A DNA stretch of 64,000 bases from the NCBI RefSeq assembly GCF_000006945.2, contig NC_003197.2:1922001-1986000 (forward strand), written 5' to 3'. Within the stretch, counting starts at the first letter, position 1. Every line of letters starts with the position of its first letter. A model generated the notes under the pieces. The model was not told the origin of the DNA. It did no database searches and saw only the letters and a program-made list of their open reading frames with translations. A program made the position numbers and the translations under genes. The DNA comes from Salmonella enterica subsp. enterica serovar Typhimurium str. LT2 (GTDB taxonomy: Bacteria; Pseudomonadota; Gammaproteobacteria; Enterobacterales; Enterobacteriaceae). This document shows positions 63,077 to 64,000 of this stretch, one piece after another.

Positions 63077-64000
63077 TTAATCGAAGCGCAGTTGCGGCAG
63101 AACCTCTTTCACCTGTGCCAGGTATTCACGACGATCTGACCCCGTCAGACCTTCCGTGCGCGGCAATTTTGCTGTCAGAGGGTTAACGGCTTGCTGGTTG
63201 ATCCATACCTCATAATGCAGATGCGGCCCTGTGGAACGCCCGGTGTTACCAGAAAGCGCAATACGATCGCCACGTTTCACTTTTTGCCCCGGTTTCACCA
63301 GCAGCTTACGCAAGTGCATGTAACGTGTGGTGTAGGTGCGTCCATGACGAATCGCAATGTAGTAACCGGCAGCGCCGCTACGTTTAGCGACCACGACCTC
63401 GCCATCCCCCACCGACAGCACCGGCGTACCCTGCGGCATCGCAAAGTCAACGCCACGATGCGGCGCAACGCGTCCGGTAACCGGGTTCAGACGACGCGGA
63501 TTGAAGTTGGAGGAGATGCGGAACTGTTTAGCGGTCGGGAAGCGTAAAAAGCCTTTCGCCAGACCAACCCCATTACGGTCATAGAATTTACCGTCAGCGG
63601 CGCGAATGGCGTAGTAATCTTTACCATCGGAACGCATCCGCACGCCCAACAACTGACTCTGTTCACGCTTGCCATCCAGCATCTCGCGCGACATCAGAAC
63701 CGAAAATTCATCGCCCTTTTTCAGCTTGCGAAAATCCATCTGCCACTGCATGGCTTTTATCACTGCGCTGATTTCGCTGCTGGTTAAACCGGCCTCTTTC
63801 GCGCTGGCGACAAAGCTACCCCCTACCGTACCTTTCAGCAGACTGTTGACCCAGTCCCCCTGCTGCATTTCACTGCTCATTTTAAAACCGTTGGCAGTGC
63901 GATCGTAGGTACGCGTTTCACGGCGGGAGACTTCCCATGTCAGACGCTGTAAATCGCCATCAGCGGTCAGTGTCCAGGAAAGCTGTTGGCCAATTTTCAG
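63077..64000 (-). CDS. mepM: Murein DD-endopeptidase MepM, C-terminal part
   Basis: Periplasmic M23 zinc endopeptidase (YebA) that cuts meso-Dap-D-Ala cross-links so the wall can expand; partly redundant with MepS and MepH. Only the last 307 or so of about 440 residues are here: the frame runs through the right window edge. Visible: linker domain with RKLKKGDEFSVLMSREM, then the LytM domain with HRGVDFAM and the HLHYEV motif that binds zinc. The ATG at 63880 is an internal codon, because the upstream frame (LKIGQQLSWTLTADGD) is open and belongs to the family. Confidence 0.95.
   Translation of the reverse strand: MKIGQQLSWTLTADGDLQRLTWEVSRRETRTYDRTANGFKMSSEMQQGDWVNSLLKGTVGGSFVASAKEAGLTSSEISAVIKAMQWQMDFRKLKKGDEFSVLMSREMLDGKREQSQLLGVRMRSDGKDYYAIRAADGKFYDRNGVGLAKGFLRFPTAKQFRISSNFNPRRLNPVTGRVAPHRGVDFAMPQGTPVLSVGDGEVVVAKRSGAAGYYIAIRHGRTYTTRYMHLRKLLVKPGQKVKRGDRIALSGNTGRSTGPHLHYEVWINQQAVNPLTAKLPRTEGLTGSDRREYLAQVKEVLPQLRFD

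Noticed and set aside
1..64000. CRISPR arrays, tRNA and rRNA genes
   Set aside because: No regularly spaced direct repeats with unique spacers were seen; no cloverleaf or rRNA signature was recognised. Short tandem units occur only beside the integrases.

Overview
The window is a piece of an enterobacterial chromosome that I read as Salmonella enterica subsp. enterica, close to serovar Typhimurium. The backbone order (pabB, nudL, sdaA, pdeD, yoaE, manXYZ, yobD, mntP, rlmA ... cspC, mgrB, kdgR, htpX, prc, proQ, letAB, rsmF, pphA // yebY, copDC, holE, exoX, ptrB, yebEFG, purT, eda, edd, zwf, hexR, pykA, lpxM, mepM) is that of the E. coli/Salmonella core. Salmonella-specific genes sit inside it: the PBP3-like pbp3SAL gene between rlmA and cspC, and sopE2, pagO, pagK and mig-3 in an island between pphA and yebY. 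Assignments rest on recognising the encoded proteins by eye; no database was searched.

Layout. 1-13.3 kb: serine deaminase, a c-di-GMP phosphodiesterase, the mannose PTS, the manganese exporter behind a manganese riboswitch, 23S rRNA methyltransferase and the extra cell-division PBP. 13.4-29.3 kb: cold-shock protein CspC with the small gene yobF, the PhoQ inhibitor MgrB behind a PhoP-box-like site, the KdgR regulator, envelope proteases HtpX and Prc, the RNA chaperone ProQ, the LetA/LetB lipid-transport pair, rRNA methyltransferase RsmF and phosphatase PphA. 29.3-46.05 kb: a composite, AT-rich, decayed prophage island. 46.05-64 kb: core again, with the SdsR/RyeA small-RNA pair at the border, a copper operon, SOS gene yebG, purT, the Entner-Doudoroff genes with zwf and hexR, pykA, lpxM and the 3' part of mepM.

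The island consists of two prophage relics in tandem, each inserted into the terminator end of the small-RNA gene sdsR. A 23-bp segment of sdsR occurs at 36335-36357 and again in the intact gene at 46050-46072. Each copy is preceded, about 130 bp upstream, by the stop codon of a related tyrosine-recombinase gene (one cut by an IS256-family element, the other lacking its N-terminus). The left relic carries a 54-residue Cys-rich exported peptide, sopE2, a DUF1398 gene, a GNAT gene and a tail-fibre-assembly scrap. The right relic carries pagO, a DUF5993/DsbB-like pair, pagK, the three-part chimera mig-3 (tail fibre, macro domain, Tfa), a truncated terminase small subunit, spanins Rz with nested Rz1, an endolysin pseudogene and a recE fragment.

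Links between genes: eda, edd, zwf, hexR and pykA form the HexR/GntR-controlled Entner-Doudoroff and lower-glycolysis cluster, with matching operator-like palindromes. mgrB, pagO and pagK belong to the known PhoP regulon. Several products (MgrB, the PdeD CSS domain, PagK, the 54-aa peptide) depend or may depend on periplasmic disulfides, and the island encodes its own DsbB-like protein. The most unusual objects are the mig-3 chimera, the nested spanin relic, the DsbB-like/DUF5993 pair and the unannotated-looking Cys-rich peptide at 29560-29724.
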